Below are positions 1-9,300 of a stretch of 18,465 bases of DNA, one piece after another. Within the stretch, counting starts at the first letter, position 1, and every line of letters starts with the position of its first letter. The notes beneath the pieces are model-generated. The model saw only the letters and a list, made by a program, of their open reading frames with translations. It did no database searches and was not told the DNA's origin. The DNA comes from Clostridia bacterium (GTDB lineage: Bacteria; Bacillota; Clostridia; Christensenellales; CAG-314), in assembly GCA_028710055.1 (NCBI GenBank), contig JAQUSX010000002.1:1-18465 (forward strand), written 5' to 3'. The position numbers and the translations under genes were made by a program.

Positions 1-120
1 ATTAAGCCTATGGGAATAAAGGTAACCCGCCTTGCGCAAGGCATCGCAATAGGCAGCGAGTTGCAGTACGCCGACGAAATTACGTTACTTAAAGCGTTGG
101 AAAACCGTAAAGAAATGTAA
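1..120 (+). CDS. recR: Recombination mediator RecR, C-terminal end only
   Basis: This is the last 39 codons of an open frame that enters from the left edge and stops at TAA 118-120. The translated end ([20 protein letters not shown], then [14 protein letters not shown]) matches the end of the RecR Toprim domain, where the family has a closely similar 'KVTRIAxGxPxGxDLEYADExTLxxAL' pattern. RecR works with RecO and RecF to load RecA on gapped DNA. In Bacillota it is usually the last gene of a dnaX-ybaB-recR operon, and the terminator 58 bases downstream fits that. Only the C-terminus is visible, so nothing can be said about the zinc finger or the start. Confidence 0.88.
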   Translation: MKPMGIKVTRLAQGIAIGSELQYADEITLLKALENRKEM

Positions 121-177
121 ATAATAAGGTAATCATTAATACGAACGCTAAGACAAAATTGAATTTTTTTTAAAAGC

Positions 178-207
178 AAAAACTCTTGATTTTTCAAGAG
201 TTTTTTT
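178..207 (+). terminator. Rho-independent terminator after recR, probably bidirectional
   Basis: An 11-bp stem (AAAAACTCTTG 178-188 with CAAGAGTTTTT 195-205) encloses a 6-base loop and runs into a T tract ending at 207. Read on the minus strand, the same stem is followed by TTTTTGCTTTT, so it can also end the convergent DUF2087 gene, whose stop is at 239-241. Confidence 0.85.
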
Positions 208-238
208 AGTAATAGTTTTAATTGTATATCAGACTTGT

Positions 239-553
239 TTAATCAATCACAAGTCCGTATGCCGTAAGGTCGGGGGTTTTGGTGGCGAGTCGATATTGCG
301 GGCGGTCGCCCTCGCGAGTCATAAAGCCAAAATCGATTAAATTACGCCTTATCGTGCAGTAATCTTCAAAGTCGATTTGGTCTAAAATAAATTCATTTAT
401 TTCTTTCTCGGCATAAATTTTGTCGGGGTCGATTTTGTCAGCCACGATTGCTGTTATCATTACTTCTTTTTTGGGCTTAGTTGGCATTTGAAATATTTTG
501 CCGTCGTTATCAAAAAAACATTTAAGTTCTTTTTTCATTTCTTCTATTGTCAT
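239..553 (-). CDS. DUF2087 domain-containing protein
   Basis: A 104-residue protein. Nearly all of it matches the DUF2087 pattern: an early 'DNDGKIFQMPTKPKKEVMI' segment (about residues 15-33), a central 'YAEKEINEFI' segment (about 47-56), then 'DFEDYCTIRRNLIDFGFMTR' (about 61-80) and 'PQYRL' (about 85-89). DUF2087 is a small helical domain found alone or attached to winged-helix regulators. Its biochemical role is not established, and no separate DNA-binding domain is visible here. The ATG at 551-553 has a good site in front of it (AGGAG, 8 bases upstream on the minus strand). It lies 127 bases downstream of ispDF on the same strand, so it could be read from that operon or from its own weak promoter. 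The family call is firm; function is unknown. Confidence 0.82.
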   Translation of the reverse strand: MTIEEMKKELKCFFDNDGKIFQMPTKPKKEVMITAIVADKIDPDKIYAEKEINEFILDQIDFEDYCTIRRNLIDFGFMTREGDRPQYRLATKTPDLTAYGLVID

Positions 554-632
554 TTATCCATTCTCCTAATTTTTTAGTTTTGTTTATTTTGTTTTTTTGT
601 GGTATTTTCAGCGGATAGGTTATTTTTTTAAA

Positions 633-649
633 AACAAATTATATTTGTT
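633..649 (-). promoter_or_regulatory. Palindrome covering a possible -10 box for the DUF2087 gene
   Basis: AACAAA (633-638) and TTTGTT (644-649) form a perfect 6-bp inverted repeat around TTATA. On the minus strand it contains TATAAT (complement of 638-643), about 85 bases upstream of the DUF2087 start. There is no good -35 box 17 bases further up, only an A/T run. The same AT-only hairpin followed by a few T residues could instead act as a weak terminator for ispDF. Operator, promoter and weak terminator cannot be told apart by eye. Confidence 0.3.
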
Positions 650-680
650 ACCATAAACTGAAAAAAAATTTATTATTATT

Positions 681-1754
681 TTAAGCAATAGCGCCCAAAA
701 TTACCGTTCGGCTAGCTATCGCTTTGCCTTTGCCGATTTCGCCCACGCTTTCCGCCGTGGTAACTGAAATATTGACGGTGTCGGGGCTAATGCCCAGGGC
801 ATCCGCGAGTTTTTCCTTAATTTGTTCCAAATACGGCGAAAGTTTCGGTTTTTCGCAAACTACGGCGCAGGACACGCTCAATAACGCCGCGTTTTTGCTT
901 TCAAAAATGCCTCGAACTCTATTAAGAAGCATAATACTGTCAGCGTCTTTATACGCGGGGTTATTGTTCGGGAAAAGATGACCGATGTCTTTTTCGCCAA
1001 TCGCCGACAGCATGGCGTCCATAAGGCTATGAATAATCACGTCCGCGTCGCTATGCCCCAGTAAACCTTTGTTAAACGGCACCGTAACTCCGCCCAAAAT
1101 CAGCGGTCTGCCTTTTACAAGGCGGTGAATATCGTAACCGTTGCCGATAATATACTGCGTTACGTCTTTCGGGTAAGTGATTTTTATATTCGACCGCTCG
1201 CCCTCGACGTACGTGACCGAGCCGTAAGCTTTTATCCAAACTCTGCTGTCGTCGGATTCGTTGGCGGTAAACCGCGCGTATGCTTTTTTCAGCTTTTGTG
1301 TTTCGTAAACTTGCGGAGTTTGAACAAGGTAAAGATTATCCCGCGGTATTTCGTTGTCTCCGTCCAAGACCGCGTCGGTAGCTTTGATAACGGGTACGGC
1401 GGATTTTGTTGATTCCGCTTGCAGGAAACACTTTTCAATCAACTTTTTTGTTACATAGGGGCGTGCGCCGTCATGTATCGCTACGAATTCCGCCGCGGGG
1501 TCCACGCATCTAAGTCCGCTTATCACCGAGCGTGTGCGGGTTTCTCCGCCTACAGCATACAATACGGAGTCGCCGAATATCGTTTGCATAATATCTTTGT
1601 CCGCCGCGTTTGTAACTAAAATTATCTCGTCGGCAAGTCCGTAAAACTTTTCCACCGAGACTTTTATAAGCGGTTTGCCGTAAATTTTGGTAAAAAGCTT
1701 ATTTTCCCCAAAACGAACGGAACTGCCGCCAGCGAGAATAATTACGCTTTTCAT
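681..1754 (-). CDS. ispDF: Bifunctional IspD/IspF: MEP cytidylyltransferase / MEcPP synthase
   Basis: A 357-residue fusion of two non-consecutive enzymes of the cytosolic MEP isoprenoid pathway. Residues 1 to about 200 are IspD (MEP + CTP to CDP-ME). They show the nucleotide-binding start ILAGGSSVRFGENK with K19, HDGARPYV (94-101), QTPQVY (145-150) and NIKIT with K191. Residues about 202-357 are IspF (CDP-ME2P to MEcPP + CMP). They show GYDIHR with metal ligands D208 and H210, GHSDADV with H234, DIGHLFP (256-262) and TTAES (332-336). The end of IspF departs from the usual GRxEGIA motif, reading GKGKAIA (341-347). The start at 1752-1754 is chosen because IspD homology begins there; the frame is open for 58 more codons upstream, but that stretch is antisense-like within rqcP. 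The ATG overlaps the rqcP stop (ATGA), implying translational coupling. IspE is not in the window. Confidence 0.93.
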   Translation of the reverse strand: MKSVIILAGGSSVRFGENKLFTKIYGKPLIKVSVEKFYGLADEIILVTNAADKDIMQTIFGDSVLYAVGGETRTRSVISGLRCVDPAAEFVAIHDGARPYVTKKLIEKCFLQAESTKSAVPVIKATDAVLDGDNEIPRDNLYLVQTPQVYETQKLKKAYARFTANESDDSRVWIKAYGSVTYVEGERSNIKITYPKDVTQYIIGNGYDIHRLVKGRPLILGGVTVPFNKGLLGHSDADVIIHSLMDAMLSAIGEKDIGHLFPNNNPAYKDADSIMLLNRVRGIFESKNAALLSVSCAVVCEKPKLSPYLEQIKEKLADALGISPDTVNISVTTAESVGEIGKGKAIASRTVILGAIA

Positions 1755-1993
1755 TGAATAACCTCGTACATATTTTCCGCTTGTTCCTTGCGGACGGTTT
1801 CGCTTATAACTAAAATGCGGAATTTGAGCTCGCCTTTGGCAAACCTTACGCTCACGACGTCTCCGACTTTTATTTGCGCCGACGGTTTCGCTTGTTTGTC
1901 GTTTACGTATACTTTTCCGCCCGAACACGCGTCGTTTGCCACCGTTCTGCGTTTTAATATTCTTGATACTTTTAAAAATTTGTCCAGTCTCAT
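1751..1993 (-). CDS. rqcP: RqcP-type S4 RNA-binding protein (ribosome quality control)
   Basis: An 80-residue protein that is almost entirely an S4 domain: MRLDKFLKVSRILKRRTVAN at the start, then GGKVYVNDKQAKPSAQIKVGD, the typical S4 loop and strand pattern. It matches the YabO/RqcP (Hsp15-like) family, which binds obstructed 50S subunits holding peptidyl-tRNA and, with RqcH, supports addition of alanine tails to stalled chains. The ATG is preceded by AGGAA on the minus strand and by a promoter at 2039-2067, so it leads a two-gene operon. Its TGA (1751-1753) overlaps the ispDF ATG. In Bacillus the family member sits near mazG and divIC, so the pairing with ispDF is unusual. A plain heat-shock Hsp15 role cannot be excluded, but the length and lineage favour RqcP. 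Confidence 0.85.
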   Translation of the reverse strand: MRLDKFLKVSRILKRRTVANDACSGGKVYVNDKQAKPSAQIKVGDVVSVRFAKGELKFRILVISETVRKEQAENMYEVIQ

Positions 1994-2038
1994 TTATTTA
2001 CCGTTCCTAAATTTAAGTTAATTTTGCTACTAAATTAA

Positions 2039-2067
2039 ATTTTATCACATAGCGGTAATTATTACAA
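2039..2067 (-). promoter_or_regulatory. Promoter of rqcP-ispDF
   Basis: On the minus strand TTGTAA (complement of 2062-2067), a 17-base spacer and TGA-TAAAAT (complement of 2039-2044, with an extended -10 TG) form a good sigma-A type promoter. It lies about 45 bases before the rqcP start. Confidence 0.65.
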
Positions 2068-2310
2068 TAATAATCTAAGCCGCATAAGTATTAAAAATAA
2101 GCAAAGTTAAAAAACAAAACATAACTTATTTATTTTAATTTTAATTTTTAATTTTTTTTCAATATTCATTACGAATTTATTTTGCACGATAATTAATATT
2201 TATTTTAGCCTTTTCGCTCCTGCCTATCAAAAAAATGTATTACTATAAGCAAATTTCAAGAAATCAAAAATGAAAAAATTTAAAATATTTTTCTTTTAAA
2301 ATAGGGTACA
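2068..2310. other. AT-rich intergenic stretch with no gene
   Basis: This is the middle of a 525-base gap (1994-2518) between the diverging rqcP and rpoB. It is dominated by A and T runs, including repeated TTAATTTT units around 2137-2160, and carries no credible reading frame. Such phased A/T runs upstream of a strong promoter can bend DNA or serve as an UP-like element for rpoB. That is inference, and no factor-binding site is recognisable. Confidence 0.5.
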
Positions 2311-2338
2311 AAAAAAGGCTTGACCGTTGACAAGCCTT
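2311..2338 (-). terminator. Inverted repeat that reads as a terminator on the minus strand
   Basis: AAGGCTTG (2315-2322) and CAAGCCTT (2331-2338) form an 8-bp stem with an 8-base loop. On the minus strand the stem is followed immediately by a run of T residues (complement of the A run from 2310), the layout of an intrinsic terminator. No minus-strand gene lies upstream; it would stop antisense RNA coming from rpoB. The same DNA contains the rpoB -35 box and spacer, so an operator role is also possible. Confidence 0.6.
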
Positions 2339-2348
2339 ATGTTATAGT
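2320..2348 (+). promoter_or_regulatory. Promoter of rpoB-rpoC
   Basis: TTGACC (2320-2325), a 17-base spacer and TATAGT (2343-2348) with an extended -10 TG at 2340-2341. Transcription should begin near 2355, giving a leader of about 165 bases. The -35 box and spacer lie inside the inverted repeat 2315-2338. A dedicated promoter is expected here because rplJL does not precede rpoB in this genome. Confidence 0.75.
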
Positions 2349-2363
2349 GTTTAGTGCATATTT

Positions 2364-2445
2364 GCCGCCCAGACAAACGACCCTTTCCCCAAAAAATGTA
2401 GAAATTTGGGGTAAATTTAATAAATTTGGTGGTCTTTGTGACGGT
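2364..2445 (+). ncRNA. Structured 5' leader of rpoB mRNA
   Basis: Three nested helices can be read by eye. GCCG (2364-2367) pairs with CGGT (2442-2445). ACAAA-C-GACC (2373-2382, one bulged C) pairs with GGTCTTTGT (2431-2439). CCCCAAA (2387-2393) pairs with TTTGGGG (2405-2411) around an 11-base loop. A 19-base strand with a doubled TAAATTT lies between the last two 3' arms. The structure sits just downstream of the predicted start site and about 75 bases before the rpoB ATG. I do not recognise it as a known leader family. Cis control of rpoBC is inference. Confidence 0.5.
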
Positions 2446-2518
2446 AATATACAACAATTTTCGTTTCATTGCAAGAGATTTTGTAAAAATTTTTAAAAAA
2501 AATTTGCGGGGTGAATGT

Positions 2519-5500
2519 ATGGCAACAGGAATCCGTACGGTTAAATACGGTATCAGAGAAAGAAAAACCTTTTCCAAAATCAAAGAAGTTTTGGATGTCC
2601 CAAACCTTATCGAAGTTCAAAAAGCCTCTTATAACGCGTTCGTAAACGAAGGCATACGAGAGGTTTTTGACGATTTTTCTCCCATTGTGGACTTTGCCGG
2701 AAACTTTGAATTACATTTTTTGGAGCATACTTTGGACACAAAATCAAAGTATTCCGAAAGAGAATGCCGCGAGCGCGACGCAACTTACGCCGCACCGCTT
2801 AAACTCAAAGTTCGTCTTATTCGCACAGACACGGGCGAAATGATCGATAACGAAGTATTTATGGGCGATTTTCCGTTAATGACCGACACAGGCAGTTTTA
2901 TCATTAACGGCGCGGAAAGGGTTGTGGTTTCACAGCTTGTTCGTTCGCCCGGCGTGTACGCTGACGGCGACCGCGACAAAAACGGTAATATGCAGTATGA
3001 CACCACGGTTATACCAAATCGCGGAGCGTGGCTGGAATTCGTACAAGACGGCAACAACAATATTTTGTCCGTTCACGTCGACCGCAACAGAAAACTACCC
3101 GCTACCGTGCTGCTTAGATCAATAGGCATCGGTACGGACGATAAAATAGCGGAATTATTCGATAATGACGAAACCATTCTAAAAACCTGCGAAAAGGATT
3201 CTACAAAATCCGAAAGAGAAGGTCTTATCGAATTATACAAAAGACTGCGTCCGGGCGAAATTCCCACAGACGAATCAATAAAAAAACAACTGCACGACTT
3301 GTTATTTGATAGCAAACGTTATGATCTAGCGCGTGTCGGCAGATATAAATTTAATAAAAAACTTTCGTTGGCAAACCGCATTATGGGTTTTGCTTCGGCG
3401 GAAGACATTACCGCTTTCGGTAAAAAAATAGTAAGTAAGGGCGAAGTTTTCACAAAAGAACTCGCTTACAAAGTTCAACACAGCGGCGTTAACGTCGTTT
3501 ACGTTGATATTAAAGGCAAGCGCGTAAAGGTTATCGGTAACGGCGTGGTTGATATGAACCACTATATGCCGCTAGTTAACAAGGCGTACAAAGATATCGA
3601 CTTTAAGCAACAATGCGGTATAAACGAATTTGCTAACCTTATCGAACTCACCGCGATTTTGGACAAAAAACTTTCAATCGACGACACGTTGAAAGAAATA
3701 AAAGAAAACAAAGAAAAACTTATTCCCAAACATATCACCAGAGAAGATATTATATCAACAGTTTCATACAACATAAATTTGAAATACGGTCTTGGCAATA
3801 TAGACAATATCGACCACCTTGGAAACCGCAGAGTGCGTTCCGTGGGCGAACTATTGCAAAATCAATTCCGTATCGGTATCGCGCGTCTTGAGCGTGTTAT
3901 CCGCGAACGTATGGCGATACAGGAAATCGACAAAGCGACTCCCCAAAGCCTTATTAATGTTCGTCCCGTTACGAGCGCGATAAAAGAATTTTTCGGAAGC
4001 AGTCAGCTTTCGCAGTTTATGGACCAGACCAACCCTATCGCCGAACTTACTCACAAAAGAAAACTTTCGGCACTAGGTCCCGGCGGCTTAAACCGCGACA
4101 GAGCGACATTTGACGTTCGTGACGTACACCACTCGCACTACGGCAGAATGTGTCCTATCGAAACTCCCGAAGGTCAAAACATCGGTTTGATTACTTCGCT
4201 GGCTTCCTTCGCGCGTATTAACGAATACGGTTTTATCGAATCGCCTTACCGCAGAATCGACAGAGAAAAACACATCGTTACAGACATCGTCGATTATCTG
4301 CCCGCGGACGAAGAAGACAAATATATAGTGGCGCAGGCTAACGAACAGCTTGACGAAAAAGGCTGGTTTATAAGCGAACGTGTTACTTGCCGCCAAAGAG
4401 AAAATATAGCGGAATTCCCGCGCGAAGCGGTTGATTATATGGACGTAAGCCCCAAACAGCTTATTTCCGTAGCTACAAGTCTTATTCCGTTCTTGGAAAA
4501 CGACGATACCAATAGAGCCTTGATGGGCAGTAACATGCAACGTCAGGCCGTGCCTTTGCTTGTGCCCGAACAACCTATCGTGGCGACGGGTATTGAGCAT
4601 CGTATAGCGTACGACAGCGGCGTAATGATAATATCAAAACACGCGGGTACGGTTACCAGAGTTATTGGCGATGAAATAATAGTTACCGACAAACAAAATA
4701 ACGAACACAGTTATCCGCTAAAAAAATTCGTACGCAGCAACCAAGGCACGTGCATAAATCAGCGTCCGATAGTAAAAAAAGGACAAAAAGTTGAAATCGG
4801 CGAGATTTTGGCTGACGGTCCCGCTACAAACGGCGGCGAGCTTTCTTTGGGTAGAAACATTCTTATCGGCTTTATGTCATGGGAAGGCTACAACTACGAA
4901 GACGCTATACTTATTTCCGAAAAACTTGTAAAAGAAGACGTGTTCACTTCTATTCACATAGAAGAGCACGAAATAGAAACCCGTGACACAAAACTCGGCG
5001 CGGAAGAATTTACGCGCGATATTCCTAACGTCGGAGAAGAAGCGTTAAAAGACCTTGACGAAGACGGCATTATCCGTATCGGCGCGGAAGTTCACCCCGG
5101 CGACATACTCGTCGGCAAAGTAACTCCCAAAGGCGAAACGGACTTGACACCCGAAGAAAGACTATTAAGGGCAATATTTAGCGAAAAAGCCCGCGAAGTA
5201 AGAGATACTTCTTTGCGCGTTCTTAACGGCGAAGGCGGAATAGTCGTAGACGTAAAAGTATTTACCCGTGAAAACAAAGACGAACTCGATCCAGGCGTTA
5301 ATAAACTGGTCAGAGTATATATCGCTCAAAAACGTAAAATCTCAGTCGGCGACAAAATGGCGGGCCGTCACGGTAACAAGGGCGTTATCAGCAGAATCCT
5401 GCCCGAAGAAGATATGCCGTTTATGGAAGACGGCACACCGCTCCAAATCGTGTTGAACCCCTTAGGCGTTCCTTCACGTATGAACATCGGTCAGGTTTTG

Positions 5501-6367
5501 GAAGTCCACCTTGGACTTGTTGCGAAAATGCTCGGCTGGGAAGTCGCGACACCCGTATTTGACGGCGCGACGGAGCAGGACATAAAGAGCTTATTTGAAC
5601 AAAACTGCATGACAAACCCCGAAACTGGCAAAGTAGACGGCAAAGTCGTGCTTTACGACGGACGCACAGGTATGCCGTTTAATAACAGAGTTACAGTCGG
5701 CTATATGTATATGCTCAAACTTATCCACCTTGTAGACGACAAAATCCACGCTCGTTCTATCGGACCGTACAGCCTTGTTACGCAGCAACCCTTGGGCGGC
5801 AAAGCTCAGTTCGGCGGACAACGTTTCGGTGAAATGGAAGTTTGGGCTTTGGAAGCTTATGGCGCGGCAAATGTATTGCAAGAAATACTTACGGTAAAAT
5901 CCGACGACGTAGTCGGACGTGTAAAGACGTACGAATCCATAGTAAAAGGCGAAAATATCGCAGACCCGGGTATACCCGAATCATTTAAAGTTTTGATAAA
6001 AGAATTGCAGTCGCTCGCACTTGACGTAAAAGTTTTGTCCGAAGACAAAGAAGAAATCATCGTGCGCGATTCGTCCGACGACGAAGCCGACCTATTAGAA
6101 GTCAATCTGCGTGAACAAGAAGAAAAACGCGAGATTATGCATACTTTCAGCGATTTGGAAAAAATCGATCTCGGCAAGGACGACGAACCGTTTGAGTTTG
6201 GCGACGACGAAGATAAAAATTTCGATATAGACGATTTGTTCGCTAGTGAAGAAGAAAAACCGACAAAAAATAAAAAAGCTAAAAAAGAAGAAAGCGATTT
6301 TGACGAAATGGACGATTTTGCGGACTTACTCGGCGGCTTTGACGACGAAGAGGAGGAGAATAAATAA
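2519..6367 (+). CDS. rpoB: RNA polymerase subunit beta
   Basis: 1282 residues, the catalytic beta subunit that with beta' forms the active cleft of RNA polymerase. Visible landmarks are the rifampicin pocket (about residues 493-520, with [24 protein letters not shown]), [14 protein letters not shown] just after it, GYNYEDAI, the [10 protein letters not shown] active-site segment (946-955) and the [11 protein letters not shown] end of the conserved core. The residues that usually mutate in rifampicin resistance (D of MDQ, H of THK, S of LSALG) are wild type, so sensitivity is expected. After the core comes a tail of about 60 residues rich in D, E and K. The ATG at 2519 is chosen because GGGGTGA precedes it and family homology starts there; the frame is open for 31 codons upstream. 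The gene ends in TAATG with rpoC. Confidence 0.99.
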   Translation: MATGIRTVKYGIRERKTFSKIKEVLDVPNLIEVQKASYNAFVNEGIREVFDDFSPIVDFAGNFELHFLEHTLDTKSKYSERECRERDATYAAPLKLKVRLIRTDTGEMIDNEVFMGDFPLMTDTGSFIINGAERVVVSQLVRSPGVYADGDRDKNGNMQYDTTVIPNRGAWLEFVQDGNNNILSVHVDRNRKLPATVLLRSIGIGTDDKIAELFDNDETILKTCEKDSTKSEREGLIELYKRLRPGEIPTDESIKKQLHDLLFDSKRYDLARVGRYKFNKKLSLANRIMGFASAEDITAFGKKIVSKGEVFTKELAYKVQHSGVNVVYVDIKGKRVKVIGNGVVDMNHYMPLVNKAYKDIDFKQQCGINEFANLIELTAILDKKLSIDDTLKEIKENKEKLIPKHITREDIISTVSYNINLKYGLGNIDNIDHLGNRRVRSVGELLQNQFRIGIARLERVIRERMAIQEIDKATPQSLINVRPVTSAIKEFFGSSQLSQFMDQTNPIAELTHKRKLSALGPGGLNRDRATFDVRDVHHSHYGRMCPIETPEGQNIGLITSLASFARINEYGFIESPYRRIDREKHIVTDIVDYLPADEEDKYIVAQANEQLDEKGWFISERVTCRQRENIAEFPREAVDYMDVSPKQLISVATSLIPFLENDDTNRALMGSNMQRQAVPLLVPEQPIVATGIEHRIAYDSGVMIISKHAGTVTRVIGDEIIVTDKQNNEHSYPLKKFVRSNQGTCINQRPIVKKGQKVEIGEILADGPATNGGELSLGRNILIGFMSWEGYNYEDAILISEKLVKEDVFTSIHIEEHEIETRDTKLGAEEFTRDIPNVGEEALKDLDEDGIIRIGAEVHPGDILVGKVTPKGETDLTPEERLLRAIFSEKAREVRDTSLRVLNGEGGIVVDVKVFTRENKDELDPGVNKLVRVYIAQKRKISVGDKMAGRHGNKGVISRILPEEDMPFMEDGTPLQIVLNPLGVPSRMNIGQVLEVHLGLVAKMLGWEVATPVFDGATEQDIKSLFEQNCMTNPETGKVDGKVVLYDGRTGMPFNNRVTVGYMYMLKLIHLVDDKIHARSIGPYSLVTQQPLGGKAQFGGQRFGEMEVWALEAYGAANVLQEILTVKSDDVVGRVKTYESIVKGENIADPGIPESFKVLIKELQSLALDVKVLSEDKEEIIVRDSSDDEADLLEVNLREQEEKREIMHTFSDLEKIDLGKDDEPFEFGDDEDKNFDIDDLFASEEEKPTKNKKAKKEESDFDEMDDFADLLGGFDDEEEENK

Positions 6368-9300
6368 TGTTTGAACTAAACAATCTTGATTCAATCCAAA
6401 TAGGAATAGCTTCTCCGGAAAAAATCCGCGAATGGTCTTGCGGTGAAGTAACAAAACCCGAAACAATCAACTACCGCACGCAAAAACCCGAAAAAGACGG
6501 TCTTTTTTGCGAGCGTATTTTTGGTCCCACGAAAGACTGGGAATGCCATTGCGGCAAATATAAACGCATACGCTACAAAGGCGTAGTTTGCGACAAATGC
6601 GGCGTAAAAGTAACCAAAGCGAAAGTCAGACGCGAGCGTATGGGACATATCGAACTCGCCGCTCCCGTTTCGCACATTTGGTATTTTAGAGGTATGCCGA
6701 GCAGAATGGGATTGCTGCTCGATATGTCGCCGAAACCGCTTGAACAAGTATTAAACTTTGCCAGCTACGTAATATTGGACCCCAAAGCCACTCCGCTCAC
6801 GAAAAAGCAGGTGCTTTCGGCTAACGAATACAAAGAAGCCGTTGAAACTTACGGCAAAAACACCTTTAAGGCTGGTATGGGCGCGGAAGCTATTAAAGAA
6901 CTTTTGCAGGAAATCGATCTTGAAAAAGAATCGAAAGAACTTAAAGCCATTTTGGAAAAAGCTACGGGACAAAAAAGAGCCAGAGCGATTAAACGTATCG
7001 AAATAGTGGAAGCTTTCCGTAAAAGCGGAAACCGCCCCGAATGGATGATACTTGACGTTCTGCCCGTTTTGCCTCCCGAATTGCGTCCTATGGTGCCGCT
7101 GGACGGCGGAAGATACGCGACGAGCGACCTAAACGACCTTTACCGCAGAGTAATAAACCGTAACAACAGACTTAAAAAACTTTTGGAAATAAACGCTCCC
7201 GATATTCTTATCAGAAACGAAAAGCGTATGTTGCAGGAAGCTGTCGATAGTCTTATCGATAACAGCCGCAGCAAACGTCCGCAATCGGGCGCGGGAAACA
7301 GAGAACTTAAATCTTTATCTGGACTGCTTCGCGGCAAACAAGGACGTTTCCGTCAAAACCTACTCGGCAAACGTGTAGACTACTCGGGTCGTTCCGTTAT
7401 CGTAGTAGGACCGGAACTTAAAATGCATCAGTGCGGTCTGCCTAAGGAAATGGCGCTTGAGTTGTTCAAACCTTTCGTTATGAAAAAACTGGTGGAAACG
7501 GGACAATGCCACAACGTAAAAAGCGCGAAACGCAGAGTGGAAAGAGCGGACGTAAAAGTATGGGACGTACTTGAAGAAGTTATTAAAGACCACCCCGTAA
7601 TGCTTAACCGCGCGCCCACGTTGCATAGATTATCTATTCAAGCGTTTGAACCCGTATTGATTGAAGGCAGAGCGATAAAACTGCATCCGCTAGCATGTAC
7701 GGCTTTTAACGCAGACTTCGACGGCGACCAAATGGCCGTTCACGTTCCTTTGTCAATCGAAGCGCAAACGGAAGCTAGATACCTTATGCTTGCCAGCAAT
7801 AACATTTTAAAACTTTCCGACGGCCGACCCGTAGTTTCGCCTACAAAAGATATAGTTTTGGGCTGCTACTATTTGACCATAGATAAAGAAGGCGCGAAAG
7901 GCGAAGGCAAATTTTTCGCTAGTATGGATGAAGCGATTTTGGCTTACAACGCGGGTGTTATCGAGCTGCAATCTTTGATTAACGTCAGAGTGTCAAAAGC
8001 CGTTGACGGCGAAATCGTTACGGGAATAATTCATACGACGGTAGGCCGCATGATATTCAACGAAGCTATTCCGCAAGATCTTGGTTTCACTCCGCGCGTT
8101 ACTAAGGAAGATTATCTAAAAAACGAGTTTGAAGTTACCGTTGACAATAAAAAACTTTCTCAAATCGTCGAACGCTGCTATAAAAAACACGGCACGACGG
8201 CGACAGCGGAACTGCTGGATAAAATAAAGGGAATGGGCTATAAATACGCTACGGTATCAGGAATAACCGCTTCGATATTCGATATGCATATTCCCGCGGA
8301 AAAACCCGAAATATTGAAAATCGCCAGCGATAAAGTTTTGAAAATAGAACAACAATATGAAATAGGCGAACTCACCGATCACGAAAGATACAACGAAGTC
8401 GTTGCAACATGGAAAGAAGCAACCGACCAAGTAACCGAAAAACTCAAAAAGACCTTAGATAAATTCAACCCTATTTGGATGATGGCAAACTCAGGCGCGC
8501 GTGGTAACATGAGCCAAATCCGTCAGCTTTCAGGTATGCGCGGACTTATGACGGACCCCAACGGTAAAACTATTGAGTTACCCGTTAAAGCGTGCTTCAG
8601 AGAAGGCTTAACCGTATTGGAATACTTTATTTCCTCTCACGGCGGACGTAAAGGTCTTGCCGACACCGCATTAAAGACAGCGGACAGCGGATATTTGACA
8701 AGACGTCTGGTCGACGTTTCTCATGACGTGATAGTCAGAGAAGAAGATTGCGCTCACGGCGGACGCCCGCAAGGTATGTGGGTATCGGCAATAACGGGCG
8801 GCAGCAAAGCGGAAGTTATTGAAAGACTGCGCGACCGTATTATCGGCAGATACACGATAGATGATATAGCAGACCCCAAAACGGGCGAAATTATCGCAAA
8901 AGGCGACACGATGATTACCGATGAAACGGCTGACCGTATCGTAGACGCGGGAGTAGAAAAAGTTTATATTCGTTCCGTGCTTACCTGCAAAAGCAGATAC
9001 GGCATTTGCAGCAAATGTTACGGTAAAAATATGGCGACAAGCACACCCGTGCAACTCGGCGAAGCGGTCGGCGTAATAGCCGCTCAAAGTATCGGCGAAC
9101 CTGGCACGCAGCTTACAATGCGTACCTTCCATACAGGCGGCGTAGCAATAGCCGAAGATATCACGCAAGGTCTTCCACGTGTCGAAGAACTGTTTGAAGC
9201 AAGACGACCAAAAGGCGTTGCGCTCGTATGCGAAAACAGCGGTATTGTTTCATTAATTGAAAAAGACAACAATAAACGCCAAATTTTGGTAAAAGACAAA

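Noticed and set aside
1755..1928. 58-residue N-terminal extension of ispDF
   Set aside because: It is basic, low in family similarity and overlaps rqcP in another frame. IspD homology starts exactly at ATG 1752-1754, which is coupled to the rqcP stop.
1994..2310. Replication origin or CRISPR in the AT-rich gap
   Set aside because: No DnaA-box cluster (TTATCCACA-like) and no spaced direct repeats are present; the repeats are simple A/T runs.
2426..2518. 31-residue N-terminal extension of RpoB
   Set aside because: It falls in the leader, lacks homology, and ATG 2519 has its own ribosome binding site.
4088..4600. 170-codon minus-strand open frame inside rpoB, and similar long frames opposite rpoC, fusA and tuf (for example 8671-9168, 12427-12855, 13709-14245)
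   Set aside because: They lie antisense to strongly conserved genes, have no ribosome binding site or recognisable domain, and are explained by the codon bias of the sense gene.
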